A stretch of 64,000 nucleotides of DNA, from the NCBI GenBank assembly GCA_947259215.1, contig CAMYLJ010000011.1:114531-178530 (forward strand). The letters run 5' to 3'. Below are positions 22,067 to 30,681 of the stretch, piece after piece. This DNA is from an uncultured delta proteobacterium (GTDB taxonomy: Bacteria > Myxococcota_A > UBA9160 > JAFDET01). Below the pieces are notes generated by a model that had not been told where the DNA came from, made no database searches, and saw only the letters and a program-made list of their open reading frames with translations. Every line of letters begins with the position of its first letter. Position 1 is the stretch's first letter. A program made the translations under genes and the position numbers.

Positions 22067-24445
22067 CTAGCCAGAGATCTCGACCGAGGTCGGCACCACG
22101 GCCCGCGGCGAGAGCTCGCGCACGTCGCCCTCGAAACGGAAGCGCCCCTCGAGGCGCACGTCTTCGCTCGACGCGCCGACACGGACCGCCACCTCGCCGG
22201 GCTCGACCACGAAGCGCATGTCCCGGTCGTAGAAGGCGAGCTGGCTCGGGTCGAGCCGGAAGCGCAGGCTGCGCGTCGCCCCGGGCTCGAGCGCCACCCG
22301 GGCGAAGCCGGCCAGCTGCTGAACAGGCCGCGTCACGCTGGCCACCCGGTCCTGGACGTAGAGCTGGACCACCTCCTCGCCGGCCCGCTGGCCCCGGTTC
22401 GCGAGCGTGAGCGCGATCTCGATCGGCGCGTCGGGCGCCGCGGCCTCGGGCGCGACGGCGAGGTCCGCGTACTCGAAGCGCGTGTAGGAGAGCCCGTGAC
22501 CGAAGGGGAACAGGGGCGCGGCGGGTCCGTCCGCGTAGTCGGACGAGAAGGGGCCGACGCCGACCGCCAGCACCCAGCGGCGCGCGTGGTGGATCGGCAC
22601 CTGACCCACGTGGCGCGGGATCGTCACCGGCAGCCGACCCGACGGGCAGGCCGCTCCGAAGAGCACGTCCGCCAGCGCGGAGCCGCCCTCTTCCCCGGGC
22701 GGCCAGGCGCAGAGCAGGGCCGGCACGTGCTCGGCGATCCACGGCAGCGCGAGCACCCGTCCGGCGATGAGCACGACGACCGTCGGCGTGCCGGTCCCGA
22801 CCACCGCCTCCACCAGCTCCTGCTGGGCGCCCGTGAGCCCCAGGTCGCAGGCGTCCCGGAACTCGCCGCTGGTGCTGTCGGGCATCAGCCCGGAGCGGCT
22901 CCCCACGCAGACCACCGCCACCTCGGCAGCGCGGGCGGCCTCGACCGCCTCGCCGATCCGTGAGGCATCGGGGTCCAGGACGTCGCAGCCCGGCGCGTGG
23001 AGCACCTTCGCCTCCGCCGACACGGCGGCGCGAATGCCTTGCAGGGGCGTCACGCTCGGCGGGAAGTAGGGTCCGGTGGCAAAGCCGCCCTCGTCCGCGC
23101 GCGGCAGCACCGAGCCCAGGTCCTGCTCGCGGCGCTGGTAGATGATCTCCAGGTGGGCGGGATAGTGGTAGTCGCCCTGGAGCAGCCGCGGGTCGTCCGC
23201 GCAGGGACCGATCACCGCCACGCATCCGACGCCCGGATCGAGGGGCAGCAGGTCGCCCTCGTTCTTCAGTAGCACCAGTGAGCGCACCGCCAGCTCGCGC
23301 GCCAGGACGCGCGCCTCGGAGCGACCGAAGGCCGCCTTGGCGGCGGACTCGTCCACCAGGGGCGCCTCGAAGAGACCGAGCTGGAACTTCTGGCGCAGCA
23401 CGCGCTGGACGGAGCGGTCCACCAGCGACTCGTCGAAGCGTCCCTGGCGCACCCACCCAGGGAGCTCCGCGTAGCAATCCAGGGCGGGCAGCTCGACGTC
23501 CAGCCCCGCCGCCAGCGCCATCGCCGCCGACTCGGCCTTATCGCCCGCAACCCGGTGGGCTGCGATCAGGAGCAGGGTGGTGAAGTAGTCCGCCACCACC
23601 ACGCCGTCGAAGCCGAGCTCATCGCGCAGCAGGCTGTCCAGGATCTCCGCCGAGCCGCCGCACGGGAGACCGTCGACCTCGTTGTAGGCGTTCATCATCG
23701 AGGCGAGTCCCGCCTCCTGGATGGCGGCCAGGAAGGGCCGCGCGTATACCTCCCGCAGCTCCCGAGGTCCGATGTGCGCCGGCTTGTGGTTGTGACCGCC
23801 CTCGGAGGCGCCGTAGCCGAGGAAGTGCTTGCCCGTCGCGACGACGCCCCGGGAGAGGTCGTCGCCCTGGACACCCTGCACGTAGGCCACGCCCATCCGA
23901 GACGCCAGGTACGGATCCTCGCCGTAGGTCTCCTCCAGACGACCCCAGCGCGGGTCGCGCGCCACGTCGAGAACCGGCGCCAGGGTCTGGCGCGCACCGA
24001 CCGCGAGCATCTGCTGGCGGATCACGTCGGCCGCGGCGCGCACGCGCTCCGGATCCCAGCTGGCGGCCAGGCCGATCGCCTGGGGAAACTGGTCGGCGTC
24101 GCGCGCCATGAAGCCGGCGGTGCTCTCCTCGTGCACCAGGGCGGGAATGCCGAGTCGCGTCTCCTCCCGCAGCCAACGCTGGATCCGGTTGGCGAAGGCC
24201 GCCAGTCCATCGGGCCGCAGGCCCGTGGCGCCGGCGATGCGCGTGATCTGGCCGGTGCCGTGGGGCATGCGCTCGGCGGCGCGCGCGGGGGCGAAGGCGT
24301 CTTCCTCCACCAGCGACACCGACCACACGCAGCCGAGCTGGGCCACCTTCTCGTCCAGGCTCATCCGCGCCAGCAGGTCGTCGGCGCGCCGGGAGGGGTC
24401 GAGACCCGCGTCCCGGTACGCCGCCCCCGCGAGCTCCCGATCCAT
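22067..24445 (-). CDS. Glycoside hydrolase family 3 (beta-glucosidase/xylosidase-like)
   Basis: 792 residues from ATG 24445 with GAAGGAGG nine bases upstream. The N-terminal GH3 barrel has ARMSLDEKVAQLGCVW, KHFLGYGASEGG and the nucleophile loop DGVVVADY, where the Asp replaces the usual SDW context as in the xylosidase-like subgroup. The (alpha/beta)6 sandwich domain follows (VAVIGPCADDP) and a fibronectin-like C-terminus, starting at GFARVALEPGATRSLRF. No signal peptide, so cytosolic. It is 11 bases downstream of the sulfatase stop and probably in one operon: removal of sulfate and hydrolysis of glycosides would be complementary. Confidence 0.9.
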   Translation of the reverse strand: MDRELAGAAYRDAGLDPSRRADDLLARMSLDEKVAQLGCVWSVSLVEEDAFAPARAAERMPHGTGQITRIAGATGLRPDGLAAFANRIQRWLREETRLGIPALVHEESTAGFMARDADQFPQAIGLAASWDPERVRAAADVIRQQMLAVGARQTLAPVLDVARDPRWGRLEETYGEDPYLASRMGVAYVQGVQGDDLSRGVVATGKHFLGYGASEGGHNHKPAHIGPRELREVYARPFLAAIQEAGLASMMNAYNEVDGLPCGGSAEILDSLLRDELGFDGVVVADYFTTLLLIAAHRVAGDKAESAAMALAAGLDVELPALDCYAELPGWVRQGRFDESLVDRSVQRVLRQKFQLGLFEAPLVDESAAKAAFGRSEARVLARELAVRSLVLLKNEGDLLPLDPGVGCVAVIGPCADDPRLLQGDYHYPAHLEIIYQRREQDLGSVLPRADEGGFATGPYFPPSVTPLQGIRAAVSAEAKVLHAPGCDVLDPDASRIGEAVEAARAAEVAVVCVGSRSGLMPDSTSGEFRDACDLGLTGAQQELVEAVVGTGTPTVVVLIAGRVLALPWIAEHVPALLCAWPPGEEGGSALADVLFGAACPSGRLPVTIPRHVGQVPIHHARRWVLAVGVGPFSSDYADGPAAPLFPFGHGLSYTRFEYADLAVAPEAAAPDAPIEIALTLANRGQRAGEEVVQLYVQDRVASVTRPVQQLAGFARVALEPGATRSLRFRLDPSQLAFYDRDMRFVVEPGEVAVRVGASSEDVRLEGRFRFEGDVRELSPRAVVPTSVEISG

Positions 24446-24456
24446 GCCTGCCTCCT

Positions 24457-25965
24457 TCAACCGCCGCCCGCGTCGCGCCAACCGCGGGGATTGTCGCGCA
24501 GGGAGTCGCGCATGGCCTCCAGCGCCCCGGCCAGACGCTCCTCGGCCTGTGGATGCTTCCGGGCGAGACCGTGGTTCTCCTGGTCCAGGTCCAGACGGGT
24601 CAGGTGGCCGCGGCTGCGTCCCCAGTCGCCGGTCTCGCGCAGGTACTTGAAGCGAGCGTCCCGGACCGCCTCGGGCAGACCGTCGCCGAAGGCGGAGAAG
24701 TAGAAGAGCCACTCGTGGGGGCTGGCGTCGGAGTCGCCCACCAGGAGCGGCGCCAGGCTGCGACCGTCGATCTTCCGGTCCCGGGGCAGCGGCAGGCCCG
24801 CCAGCTCGAGCAGCGTCGGCAGAACGTCGATCTGCATGCCCATCGCGTCCCGGGTACGGCCGGCAGGCACGCGGCCCGGCCAGCGGGCCACCAGCGGCAC
24901 CCGCTGACCGCCTTCGAGCACCTCGCCCTTGCGCCCGCGCAGGCCGCCAGGGCTGCCCGCGTAGTCCGGCCCGTTGTCGCTCGTGATGAGCACCAGGGTG
25001 CGCTCGGCGATGCCAAGCCGGTCGAGGGCGTCGAGCACGGCGCCGGTGCTGCGATCCAGGTCTTCGACGACGTCGCCGTAGGGCCCGGCTTCCGACGAGC
25101 CGGCGAACGCCATGTCCGGGTAGTGCGGTACGTGGGGCGCCGTGTGCGACAGGTACAGGAAGAACGGTCTCTCCCGGTTCGCCTCCAGGAAGGCGACGGC
25201 CTCGCGGGTGTAGGCGGCGGTGAGCGTACCCTGGTCGACACCGCCCGCGCCGAGCGGCCGCTCCTCGTCGCGCTCGCCACGCCAGAAGCCGCCGCGGCGT
25301 TCGTCGCGCTGCTCGATGGCGTCGTCCCGCCAGAGGTGGAGCGGCCACATGTCGTTGCTCCACAGCAGCCCGTAGTAGGAAGCGAAGCCGAAATCGCGGG
25401 GTCGATGACCGGGCCGACCGCCCAGGTGCCACTTCCCGACCATCCCCGTCGCGTAGCCCGCCGCCGCCAGGACCTCCGCGACCACGATCTCGTCGGCGGG
25501 GAGCGCGTTGCCCCAGCCGGCCACGCGCCGCACCCAGCCGCCGGCGCTCTCCTCCGGGAAGAACACGTGCTTCGTGATCCCGGCGCGCGGCGCGTAGCGC
25601 CCGGTCAGCAGCGCCGCCCGCGCCGGCGTGCAGACGGACGAGGCGGCGTAGAAGGCGGTGAAGCGCGTCCCCTCCGCCGCCGCGCGATCGATGTGCGGCG
25701 TGCGGATCGAGCGGCTGCCGTAGGCGCCCAGGTCCCCGTAGCCCAGGTCGTCGAAGTAGATCACCACGAAGCTCGGGGCCGTAGCCGGATCAACCTCCGG
25801 CAGGTCCGCCAGGTAGGCGGCCTTGGCGGCCGCTCCCTCGGCGGACGGTTCGGGGTCCCACACGGACACGTACGCAGCCCGCCCCAGCAGGAGCGCGATC
25901 CCCCCGACCGCGACCAGCAGCACGAGGGCGCCCAGGCCGGTGGCGAGCAGCCGCAGCAGGCGCAT
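24457..25965 (-). CDS. Type I sulfatase
   Basis: 502 residues with an N-terminal membrane anchor (LLATGLGALVLLVAVGGIALLL) and GGAGGGAGGG before the ATG. Sulfatase signature: YFDDLGYGDLGAYG binds calcium and SSVCTPARAALLTGRY near residues 108-123 contains the CxPxR sequence whose Cys becomes formylglycine. Metal- and substrate-site motifs MVGKWHLG and TSDNGPDYAGSPGGLRG follow. The enzyme would hydrolyse sulfate esters (arylsulfates or sulfated glycans) at the outer face of the inner membrane; a formylglycine-generating enzyme is needed elsewhere. Operon with the GH3 glycosidase. Confidence 0.93.
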   Translation of the reverse strand: MRLLRLLATGLGALVLLVAVGGIALLLGRAAYVSVWDPEPSAEGAAAKAAYLADLPEVDPATAPSFVVIYFDDLGYGDLGAYGSRSIRTPHIDRAAAEGTRFTAFYAASSVCTPARAALLTGRYAPRAGITKHVFFPEESAGGWVRRVAGWGNALPADEIVVAEVLAAAGYATGMVGKWHLGGRPGHRPRDFGFASYYGLLWSNDMWPLHLWRDDAIEQRDERRGGFWRGERDEERPLGAGGVDQGTLTAAYTREAVAFLEANRERPFFLYLSHTAPHVPHYPDMAFAGSSEAGPYGDVVEDLDRSTGAVLDALDRLGIAERTLVLITSDNGPDYAGSPGGLRGRKGEVLEGGQRVPLVARWPGRVPAGRTRDAMGMQIDVLPTLLELAGLPLPRDRKIDGRSLAPLLVGDSDASPHEWLFYFSAFGDGLPEAVRDARFKYLRETGDWGRSRGHLTRLDLDQENHGLARKHPQAEERLAGALEAMRDSLRDNPRGWRDAGGG

Positions 25966-26045
25966 GACCCTCCCTCCGCCGGCCGCGAATGGAGCGCGCT
26001 GGCGACGGAGGCAGCATGGCAGCGCGGAGCGCGTCCGCGCAAGGC

Positions 26046-27794
26046 TCAGGCTTCGGGCGGCGCCGCGGGTAGCTCGATCGTGAAGCGGGTGCCGTGCCCC
26101 TCCTGGGACTCCACCTCGAGCTCACCCCCGTGCTTGCGCACGATCTCGTAGCAGGCCGGGAGGCCGATCCCGAGGCCGCCCGAGGGCAGGTCGGGTGCGA
26201 ACACCGGATCGAAGAGCCGCTCCACCGCGTCCGGGGACATGCCGCCCCCGTCGTCGTAGACGTGCACGCGCACCTGATCGGCGTCGCCGTCCGTGTGGAC
26301 GTAGATCACGCCGTCCCGCCCCACGGCGTTGGCGGCGTTCAACAGCAGGTTCAGGAAGAGCTGGCGCAGCTCCTGGGGGGCGCAGAGCACGGGCGGGATC
26401 TCGGCGTAGCTCTGCTCCAGGCGTGCTCCCCGATACTTCAGCTTGGGCTCGGCCACGTGCGCGGCGCTCTGCACCAGCTCGTTCACGTCGGCCAGCTCGC
26501 GCTCGCCGAGGCCCGCATGGGAGAAGCTGCGCACCGACTCGACCAGCCGTGAGATGCGCTCCACGCCCTCCAGGGATTCCTCGATCACCTCGGAGCCCTC
26601 GCCCACGACGCCGGCCAGCGCGGGCTCGTCCTCGCCCACGCTGCCCTCGAAGCGACCCCACAGGCGCCGCAGCTCGAAGAGGTTGGCCTTCATGAAGGCG
26701 ATCGGATTGTTCACCTCGTGAACCACGCCGGCCGCGAGCTCTCCCATGGCGGCGAGACGACCCGTGGTGACCAGCCGGTTGCGCATGGCCCGGGTCTCGC
26801 GCATGTCGCGGATCGCGAAGACGCGGCCGATGGGCGAGTCGGAGCGATCGCGCAACACGCTGGAGGAGACCGACACCGGGATCTGACGCCCCGACGCGTC
26901 CAGCAGCCCCAGGTCCAGGCCTCGCAGCTCCAGACCGGAGCCGTCGGAGAGCTCCGGCAGGAAGGTCCGCAGGGACACCCCCGCCAGCGCCTCGGCGGGG
27001 AGTCCCACCAGGCGCGCGAGCGCATCGTTGGCCACGGCGATCTCGCCCCCGGTGCCGAGCAACGCCGCACCGTCGGGCAGGGCTCCGAGGATCCGCTCCG
27101 CCAGCGCATTGGGCGTCAGCACGAAGTAGTCGTGCCGCGCCAGCCCCTGGGCCAGGATGCCCGCGAAGAGCACGATGCTCGCGCTGCCGAGCCGCGGGCC
27201 GCGGATCTCCAGCGCGGGCAGGAGCACGTCGGTCACCAGCGCCGCCACGATCGTAAACGCGATGGCCGAGATACCGAGTCGGGCCTGGCGCCGCTCCAGG
27301 GCGGACGCGGCCGGGTTGAGGAGCTTGTGCCAGCGCACCACGCCCAGCACGGCCCAGAACACCGCCGGCCCGCAGACCAGCGGGAAGAGCGGTCCCAGCT
27401 CATAGCTCCAGCCCCAGTCCGTGGGCACAGCGCGCGCCAAGCCGAGGTCGGTCGTCAGGTAGAGCAGCGCCGACGCCGCGGCGAAGACGTAGGCCCCGGG
27501 CAGCGCCTTCCGGGCCCAGGACCGCGCGTCGTCCTGCACTTCGAGCACCATGTGGAGCACCAGCGGGCCGAGGAAGAACCAGCCGAAGCCCGAGAGGCGA
27601 ATCGTACGGATCACCCACACGGGATCGTCCAGGTTGTTCCAGACGGTCTCGCAGAAGGACCAGTGTGCGGCGCAGGCCAGCATGGCGGCCATCAGGCGGT
27701 TGCTGCGTTCGCCCGGTCCACGCACGAAGACCGCCGCGGCCAGGCTCGCCGCGACCAGGCAGGCGGCGAGCGAGATCAGGCTGATGGGCGTCAC
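26046..27794 (-). CDS. 7TM-PAS histidine kinase (second of a tandem pair)
   Basis: 582 residues; GTG 27794 overlaps the stop of the upstream kinase by four bases. An N-terminal seven-helix membrane domain (about 1-235) of the HisKA_7TM type includes LYLTTDLGLARAVPTDWGW. Then comes a PAS domain (ALPDGAALLGTGGEIAVANDALARLVGL), the phosphoacceptor box VVHEVNNPIAFMKANL with His359, and the ATPase domain: N box LFLNLLLNAANAV, G1 DDGGGMSPD, and the G2 loop SGGLGIGLPACYEI. The G2 segment is shorter than in the partner kinase. Same layout as the next gene, so likely a duplicate. No response regulator is in the window. Confidence 0.9.
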   Translation of the reverse strand: MTPISLISLAACLVAASLAAAVFVRGPGERSNRLMAAMLACAAHWSFCETVWNNLDDPVWVIRTIRLSGFGWFFLGPLVLHMVLEVQDDARSWARKALPGAYVFAAASALLYLTTDLGLARAVPTDWGWSYELGPLFPLVCGPAVFWAVLGVVRWHKLLNPAASALERRQARLGISAIAFTIVAALVTDVLLPALEIRGPRLGSASIVLFAGILAQGLARHDYFVLTPNALAERILGALPDGAALLGTGGEIAVANDALARLVGLPAEALAGVSLRTFLPELSDGSGLELRGLDLGLLDASGRQIPVSVSSSVLRDRSDSPIGRVFAIRDMRETRAMRNRLVTTGRLAAMGELAAGVVHEVNNPIAFMKANLFELRRLWGRFEGSVGEDEPALAGVVGEGSEVIEESLEGVERISRLVESVRSFSHAGLGERELADVNELVQSAAHVAEPKLKYRGARLEQSYAEIPPVLCAPQELRQLFLNLLLNAANAVGRDGVIYVHTDGDADQVRVHVYDDGGGMSPDAVERLFDPVFAPDLPSGGLGIGLPACYEIVRKHGGELEVESQEGHGTRFTIELPAAPPEA

Positions 27795-29551
27795 CGGCCC
27801 ATCTCCGGCGCGTCGCCGCGGGGCAATCGGATCGCAAAGCGCGTGCCCAGGGCCGGATCGGAGCGGACACTGAGCTCGCCTCCGTGGTCGCGCACGATCT
27901 GGCGCGAGATGGCCAGCCCGAGCCCCGTGCCCTCGCCGACGGCCTTGGTGGTAAAGAACGGATCGAAGATGCGCTCGATCACCTCGGCCGGGATGCCGCT
28001 GCCATCGTCCTCCACGTGGATCGACACGGCGTCGCCGTCGTCCGCGGTGTGGACCGTGATGGTCCCGCGCTCTCCCACGGCCTGGGCCGCATTGCTCAGG
28101 AGGTTCAGGAAGACCTGCACCAGCTGCTGGGGCGCGCACGCCAGGGGAGCCAGCTCGCCGTAGCGGCGCTCGACGCGCACGCCGTCGCGCAGGGTCGGCA
28201 GCAGCACCCGCAGCGCCTCCTCACACAGGCGATTCACGTCGACGCTCTCCCGCTCCCGGTAGCCCGCGCCCGAGAAGCGCTGGACGTCGCGCACGATCGC
28301 GGCCACCCGGTCGGCGCCGTCGCGGGTCTCCTGGACCAGCTCGTGCCCCTCCTTCAGCTCTTCGGCCAGGGTCTCGTCGCGGCTCGTCTGGGCGGCCTTT
28401 TCGAGGGCGTCGAGGTCGCGCGACAGCACACCCAGGTTGCTGCGGATGTAGGCAATGGGGTTGTTGATCTCGTGCGTGATCGCCGCCGCCAGCTCGCCCA
28501 CCGCCGCGAGGCGCCCGGTGGTCACGAGCCGGGTGCGCAGCTGCACGACCCGGTACAGATCGCGCACCGTCACGACGTGCCCGATCCGGGTGCCGCGCCT
28601 CTCGCGCAGGGCCGACGACGAGACGGCCACGAGCGAGGCGCTCCCGTCCGCGGCGAGCAGCTCGCACTCGACGGCGTCGAGGTCGCGCGTGGGGTCGAAG
28701 TCCGGCCCGCGCACGAACTCCGCCAGCACGCGGCCGCGCAGCGGCTCGCGCTCGCGGTCGAGCAGCTGGGCGAGATTCCGATTGGCGGAGCGGATGCGGC
28801 CGTCCCGGTCGAGCAGGGCAACGCCGTCGGGGAACACCTCGAAGATCTCCTTGGCCAGGACCCCGGGCGTCACCACCGTGTAGCCGTAGCGGTACATCGC
28901 CCACAGGCCTCCGGCCACGGCGAGCGCGACGCTCGCGCTCCCCAGGCGCGGGAAGGCGACGCCCGCCAGCGGCAGCACCACCTCCGTCAGCGGTGCCACG
29001 ACCATCGGGAACACCGCGAACGCGTAGAGGGGCCGGATCCGAGTCAGCCAGACGGCACCGGGCCGTTCCCGGCGCCGCGCAGCCGCGACGGCGAGCGCCG
29101 CGGGCCAGCCCGCCGCCCACGCGAGGGCCACGCCGAAGGCCGGACCGAAGCGAGGCGACCAGCCCCAGGGCACGCGCTCGACGCCCGCGATGAACCAGGG
29201 CGTTCCCAGGTAGAGCAGCGCCAGCAGGGCGCTGACGGCGTACACCCCGGGCAGCCAGCGGCCGAGCCGCGACGCGCGGCCCGCGTGGGCGGAGCCCACC
29301 ACGAACAGATGCAGGCTCAGCGGCGCGAACCCCAGGACCCCCAGGCCCGCCAGGCGGGCGAAGGCCAGCGCCGACTCCGGCGAGGCGGCGCCGTTCCAGA
29401 ACAGCTCGCAGGTGGCCCACACGGCATTCGCGGCCACCACGCCCGCCAGCAGGCGATTGCCGCTGCCGTGCGGATCGCGGGCGTAGATCGCGCTCGCCAT
29501 CGCGCAGGAGGCGATGCCGGTCGCCAACGGAATCAGGGCGTACGGGTGCAT
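27791..29551 (-). CDS. 7TM-PAS histidine kinase (first of a tandem pair)
   Basis: 586 residues from ATG 29551. A seven-helix membrane sensor (about 1-240, including LYLGTPWFIAGVERVPWGW) is followed by PAS (VFPDGVALLDRDGRIRSANRNLAQLL), the H box ITHEINNPIAYIRSNL with His360, then the ATPase domain: N box FLNLLSNAAQAV, G1 DDGSGIPAE, F box FDPFFTTKAVGEGTGLGLA. All catalytic boxes are intact. In both kinases an aromatic PWGW or DWGW motif sits in the same extracellular loop, so the two may sense the same ligand, possibly as a heterodimer. It follows the ATP-grasp gene by 104 bases. Confidence 0.9.
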   Translation of the reverse strand: MHPYALIPLATGIASCAMASAIYARDPHGSGNRLLAGVVAANAVWATCELFWNGAASPESALAFARLAGLGVLGFAPLSLHLFVVGSAHAGRASRLGRWLPGVYAVSALLALLYLGTPWFIAGVERVPWGWSPRFGPAFGVALAWAAGWPAALAVAAARRRERPGAVWLTRIRPLYAFAVFPMVVAPLTEVVLPLAGVAFPRLGSASVALAVAGGLWAMYRYGYTVVTPGVLAKEIFEVFPDGVALLDRDGRIRSANRNLAQLLDREREPLRGRVLAEFVRGPDFDPTRDLDAVECELLAADGSASLVAVSSSALRERRGTRIGHVVTVRDLYRVVQLRTRLVTTGRLAAVGELAAAITHEINNPIAYIRSNLGVLSRDLDALEKAAQTSRDETLAEELKEGHELVQETRDGADRVAAIVRDVQRFSGAGYRERESVDVNRLCEEALRVLLPTLRDGVRVERRYGELAPLACAPQQLVQVFLNLLSNAAQAVGERGTITVHTADDGDAVSIHVEDDGSGIPAEVIERIFDPFFTTKAVGEGTGLGLAISRQIVRDHGGELSVRSDPALGTRFAIRLPRGDAPEMGR

Positions 29552-29655
29552 CGGGTCGGGGTCCGCTCCGCATCCCTCTTCGGCAGGACGCGGGGCGACC
29601 CTGGGTCGCGTGAGACGCGAAACTGGAGCGAAAACGCGATGCGCCGCTGGCGGGG

Positions 29656-30681
29656 TCAGGCGCGCTTCCACTGCGGCCGGTAGCGCATGCCCAGGTCGAG
29701 GATGCGCTGGATCAGGTCCGGGTAGGCGACGCCGGCGGTCTTCGCCGAGCGCGCGAGATCCTCGTCCCGTTGGACGTCGGGCGTGGCGTTGGCCTCCAGC
29801 ACCCAGGCGCGCCCGTCGGGAGCCAGCCGCAGGTCGATGCGCGCGTACCCGCAGAGCCCGAGCGCACGGTAGATGCGCCGGGCCACGCTCGCGATGCGCT
29901 CGGCAGCGCCTTCGGGCAGGTCTCGCGCCGGGCCGGTGTGGATCCCGACCTTCTTCTGGTACGCCAGGTCGTGCTTGGCCCGATCGGTGGCGATGGGAAT
30001 CGTTCCCTCGGGCAGGTTGCGGAACTCCATCTCCCACACGGGGAACGTCTCGAGCCGGGTGTTGCCGAGCACGCTGATCGTCAGCTCGCGCCCGTCCACG
30101 TACTGCTCCGCCAGCGCGTCGCTGCCCACCTTCTCGTGGATGAACTTCACCCGCTCCTGGAGCTGCTCCTCGCTGCGCACCACCGACGCCTGGGCGATCC
30201 CGAGCGACGCCTCCTCGTCCACCGACTTCACGATCAGCGGAAAGCCGAGGCGCTTGGGCGCCCGGATCCGCCCGCCGGGCGAGAACACCCGGAAGTTCGG
30301 CGTGGGGATGTGGTGGTAGCGGAGGATCTGCTTGGACACGGCCTTGTCGCGCGCCAGCAGGATGCCCCGCGAGTTGCAGCCGGTGCTGGGCACGCCGAGC
30401 AGCTCGAGATAGCTCGCCACGTGGACCTGGAACGCGCCCACGTCCCGGAACTCCATCAGCAGATTGAAGACGACGTGGGGCTGCCATTCCTCCACGAGCT
30501 GGCGGATCGGCCGCAGGTCGTCGGAGATGCCCAGGAAGCGCGCCTCGTGCTTCAGCTCTCGCAGCGCACGCATCACGTCCCACTCCGTGGCCCAGGCCTC
30601 GATCTCCTGCTCGCTGTGGCCCTTCAGGGTCTCGGGCGGGATCAGGTCCTCGTGGGTCAGGACGGCGACGCGGAGGCTCAT
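29656..30681 (-). CDS. ATP-grasp ligase (D-Ala-D-Ala ligase-like)
   Basis: 341 residues; its ATG overlaps the stop of the metallopeptidase gene (ATGA). An N-terminal Rossmann part (VVFNLLMEFRDV; YLELLGVPSTGCNSRGILLARDK) is followed by the ATP-grasp domain: FPLIVKSVDEEASLGIAQ binds the triphosphate, EQYVDGRELTISVLG provides the adenine and Mg contacts, and YARIDLRLAPDGRAWVLEANATPD carries the metal-binding E-x-N. ATP-grasp enzymes make amide or peptide bonds via acyl-phosphate. This one is not Ddl: it has an unfamiliar middle and C-terminal part. The coupling to a peptidase hints at a peptide-bond-making and -breaking pair. Substrate unknown. Confidence 0.85.
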   Translation of the reverse strand: MSLRVAVLTHEDLIPPETLKGHSEQEIEAWATEWDVMRALRELKHEARFLGISDDLRPIRQLVEEWQPHVVFNLLMEFRDVGAFQVHVASYLELLGVPSTGCNSRGILLARDKAVSKQILRYHHIPTPNFRVFSPGGRIRAPKRLGFPLIVKSVDEEASLGIAQASVVRSEEQLQERVKFIHEKVGSDALAEQYVDGRELTISVLGNTRLETFPVWEMEFRNLPEGTIPIATDRAKHDLAYQKKVGIHTGPARDLPEGAAERIASVARRIYRALGLCGYARIDLRLAPDGRAWVLEANATPDVQRDEDLARSAKTAGVAYPDLIQRILDLGMRYRPQWKRA

